From: Sipunculus nudus
Taxonomy: Eukaryota; Annelida; Sipuncula; Golfingiida; Sipunculidae
DNA length: 64,000 bases
Direction: 5' to 3'
Assembly: GCA_026874595.1 (NCBI GenBank)
Contig: CM049316.1
Span: 36,527,339-36,591,338 of the forward strand
Below, piece after piece: positions 61,021 to 64,000 of the stretch. The notes under the pieces were generated by a model. It did no database searches. It saw only the letters and a list, made by a program, of their open reading frames with translations, and was not told the origin of the DNA. Numbering within the stretch: the first letter of the stretch is position 1; each line of letters starts with the position of its first letter. The position numbers and the translations under genes are program-made.

Positions 61021-62417
61021 GAACATATTATTAAGTTTTGAATATGGGAACTGAGGGATCTACTATTTTTTGCTAATTTAAATAAAAAAAAATCATGTTT
61101 ATGTAACTACTTATAAAAATGACAATTTTTTCCAAATATTAATTCCCTGCTTCCCCTGCGACTCACCTCCTCCCCCCCCTAAAGATAAATTGGCGCCACT
61201 AGACTTATGGTTACTATATAATTTAAGTCCTAAGATCAAGGTACACCGATACACCCACAAGCTAAAACACATAAACTTAAAATGACGGAAAAGTGTTAAA
61301 GAATCAATAGTTTTAATCCGTCGAAAAAAAAAATCCCGGTCATATCTGAACAGGAACAATAGCGTTTACCCTGGTTTCCTATAATACGCAAGTACCGGTG
61401 TAAGTCCATCAATCTGCACTTTTTTTCTTTTTTTTTTTATTAGCTGTGAGAGGAATAGGGAATGTGCTGACAAATTGTCACGAAACATAACGTTTATAAG
61501 ATGACCCGAGCACGCACATTCACCGGAAATGACGTTACTTCTCGTCTTTCCGATATCCCTAATCGCATCCGTACGACTTTTATTATAGTTTACTCTTACT
61601 AGGTCGTGCGGTGAAGCAATGGTATTTTTTTGTATCCATTTAGTACACTGCATATTCATTAGTTCTTTTTGCTTCTACTTTGCTTGATCTTAGGATTCCA
61701 TGGGATTTTTTTAATATTGGAAAGTAATAAATTACAACAGCCACAGCTATCAGGTGTTCATCTTTTTAATTACTCAAAACATTTTTTTCTCTGTCCATAT
61801 ATCATTGTAACACACGCTGAAGGTTTTCTTTTTCTTTTTAGTAAAGTCTCTCGAGTCCAATCTAACTTGACTTAAATGGAACTGGAAGCTCTAGAACAGA
61901 AATCTACATTACACCGTACACGTTTTAATAATAATGATTTTGTTTCTTTCATCAACCGAGATAAAAAAAGAGCATTTATGAGAGACTTTTTTTAATCCCA
62001 AATCGATCTTTAAATACATTTTTATTGCGCATCAGATTACATTTAAAGGAGATAGCAAGTATTTAAAACAATGTAACCACCGGGCTATTTGATTATAAAT
62101 GTTGTATATCATTAACGGGAAAGAGTAGTGGGGGCGGTAATACAGAGGGGTCGGTGGTGGCGGGGGGATGCAGCTGTAAAGCTACAGGGGATGATCAATA
62201 AAATAATCATCTGCTAATCATAGAATAAGATACATATATTGAAAATCATGTATATCAATAGTTACAATGGTATTTCTCCGTTTCCGAGTTTACTGTAAAA
62301 CATTATAAATGTGAGCCTGATTTAGAATTAATCTTTTCTGAATATATATAATTCCTATTTTTTTCATACCTTTACTTTTTAAAAACCTTTAGCTGAAATG
62401 TAGTTGAAATGAGTCAC

Positions 62418-62485
<68 letters not shown>

Positions 62486-63030
62486 CAACGCTGGTGCAAA
62501 GCCATTGTAACTTTCTAATTGCCCGCAGTATCTGCTATGTTAATTAAAAAAGATGTTACATTCGAATTCCCATTTTGTAAGTATCCAAAATGTTAAATTG
62601 TAGATATTAGTCTTTTGGTGCAAATAGGCCAAAGGTCAAGATCGTAAAACATTTTTCCTTCATATCTTCGTCAAGATTCATAGTAGCCACATAAACTGTA
62701 GCTCACATTATTTATCGTTCCAGGGTTTTTTTCTGACGTGTAGCTGCCTTAATCTGATGTTACCATGGTTACGCATTTTGGGGAAAAATTCATTATATTC
62801 GGATACATTAGGTCATGTTCTAACTTTGTCTTACTTAAAGCTACAGAAGTCTAGTTTTTTTTTGCATCAGGAAGCATTTGATTAGCTGTACTCGACTTTA
62901 AACCATGTCTCGTCAAATCTCTCACCGTTTCTTATCAAACGAGAGTTTACGAGATTTTTTCTCGTTCTACCACCCCAATTCGTAAGCAATTGTTTTTAAA
63001 GGTGTACAGATAATGAGAAATCAAACGATC
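61021..63030. other. Intergenic; (TA)n at 62420-62482
   Basis: No gene recognised. Confidence 0.45.
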
Positions 63031-63125
63031 ACTCAAGTTCGAGTCGAGAAAAAATTAAGTACTCGAGTCTGATCATTTAGTTTATCAGCAATAGCTGTCA
63101 TTCTGAATGAAGGACTCGGATTTAC
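63031..63125. repeat. GAGTCC family fragment
   Basis: CTCAAGTTCGAGTCGAG, TACTCGAGTCTGATCA and GGACTCGGATTT are degenerate hexamer remnants. Confidence 0.45.
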
Positions 63126-63267
63126 ACTTTATTATATTCAGAAATTCGCTGTGGCCAAAAGATAACTAGATGTATATAGGATCTAAGCCCCCTCCCCCTT
63201 CTTCCACCGGGGCCTGCAACTGAACGATAATGTGGGATCGACTTTGGAGTGCACGACCGTAGTAATA

Positions 63268-63480
63268 AGGTCAAGGTAGAAAAAAATACCAGGTGCAGAT
63301 TGTCTTCTAGGACTTATAATGTGCTCAAATGTCATCGTATGAAAAAAGCTCTTTGGAAATTCTAGCGCGAACAGAAAATTGCAATAGACGGGGAAAATGA
63401 AAAGAAATTTAAAGTCAATGGTTTTGCACTCTTTGAACCTAAGTAAGCCAACCCATAAAAAATATTACACCTGTATGTAT
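63268..63480 (+). mobile_element. Fragment of the 43.4-kb hAT-like MITE
   Basis: AATAAGGTCAA, TCAATGGTTTTGCA and ACCTAAGTA(G/A)GCCAACCCA are shared in order with 43800-43980. Confidence 0.6.
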
Positions 63481-64000
63481 GAAATGTATCATAGACTACG
63501 CCTGTATCACCTTCACATCCTAGTAAAGAAATCAAGTATGCCGGCTTGTCTGGTTAGAAGACAGTGGAGAAGAGCTACGCATCAGAACAGTCGCATCCGT
63601 TATCCCGATAGGCCAACAGGAACATCGCCTTTGGAGATGCGGTCTTTGATGTTTTACACTATATACTTTCGAGGGGTTCATCGATGGTGCCAACGGAGTT
63701 GATAAATTGTGGCGTTCCTGCCGCATGGATCTTTGAAGTTTGTCATCTCTGTCACAAAGGCGCAAGGTTTTGGTTAACCGATATATGTTTTTGATATGAC
63801 TCAGAAGTTACCCCGGTAGATGTTTTTGTTACAGAGCTGATAACTTTTCAGGCACGAATGAAGAACAAGTGAATTTTCTACACTCCAAGAATGTTTCTTA
63901 AAGCCAGCTATTCACTTGACTTATCTTATGTGATTTCTAGCTGAGTCCGGGCACATATAATGATGAAGTATACAGCTTATTTCGATTAAGAAAGATTTTA
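63481..64000. other. Intergenic; moderate-GC block 63530-63740
   Basis: Overlapping ORFs on both strands (63397-63702 plus, 63532-63765 minus) cover a less AT-rich block, but neither shows a recognisable domain. Confidence 0.3.

Overview
This is an AT-rich, gene-poor, repeat-dense eukaryotic nuclear window. It carries long (TA)n tracts, non-LTR retrotransposon 3' ends, MITEs, tRNA-derived sequences, an (ACGG)n-tailed tandem-repeat element, and a peptide-type class A GPCR read from a single coding exon. Together these fit a marine lophotrochozoan, probably a mollusc. That placement is inference, and no species marker was recognised. There is no operon, rRNA gene, intact tRNA gene or CRISPR array.

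Layout. 0-7 kb: degenerate GAGTCC-repeat elements, a pogo-like MITE inside a (TA)n tract, a hAT-like MITE, a PIF/Harbinger-like MITE and a 34-bp minisatellite. 7.49-8.63 kb (minus strand): the only confidently recognised gene, a 381-residue rhodopsin-family GPCR. 8.6-26 kb: mostly unique AT-rich sequence with a dispersed repeat (11.1-11.8 kb), two dead LINE fragments (13.3 and 21.8-22.5 kb) and a tandem duplication (19.8-20.3 kb). 26.8-31.0 kb: a large imperfect inverted-repeat region. 34-38 kb: two insertions of a miniature LTR element. 40.7-42.4 kb: a 335-bp tandem array ending in (ACGG)n. 43.4-49 kb: a hAT-like element, SINE-like heads and an LTR-like block with a TATA box. 49.9-53.7 kb: a 629-bp repeat, partly tandem. 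54.2-55.3 kb (minus strand): a candidate three-exon gene for a small six-cysteine secreted protein. 58.2-61 kb: a second Harbinger-like MITE, a rearranged miniature LTR element and a second copy of the 11-kb repeat.

Most interesting are two things. First, a terminal-repeat retrotransposon in miniature (TRIM-like) family has ~156-bp LTRs (TGTTACGG...CGTAACA) that each carry tRNA-type A and B boxes. One copy is LTR-int-LTR-int-LTR with a 4-bp duplication (TAGT) and a tRNA-Pro-type primer site. Another ends in an inverted LTR joined to 40 nt of a tRNA 3' half including CCA, still flanked by a 4-bp duplication (ATGT). Second, a candidate secreted cysteine-rich peptide gene at 54.2-55.3 kb has exons whose phases are mutually consistent. 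The GPCR is likely a surface peptide receptor. Nothing in the window shows that it works with the candidate peptide.
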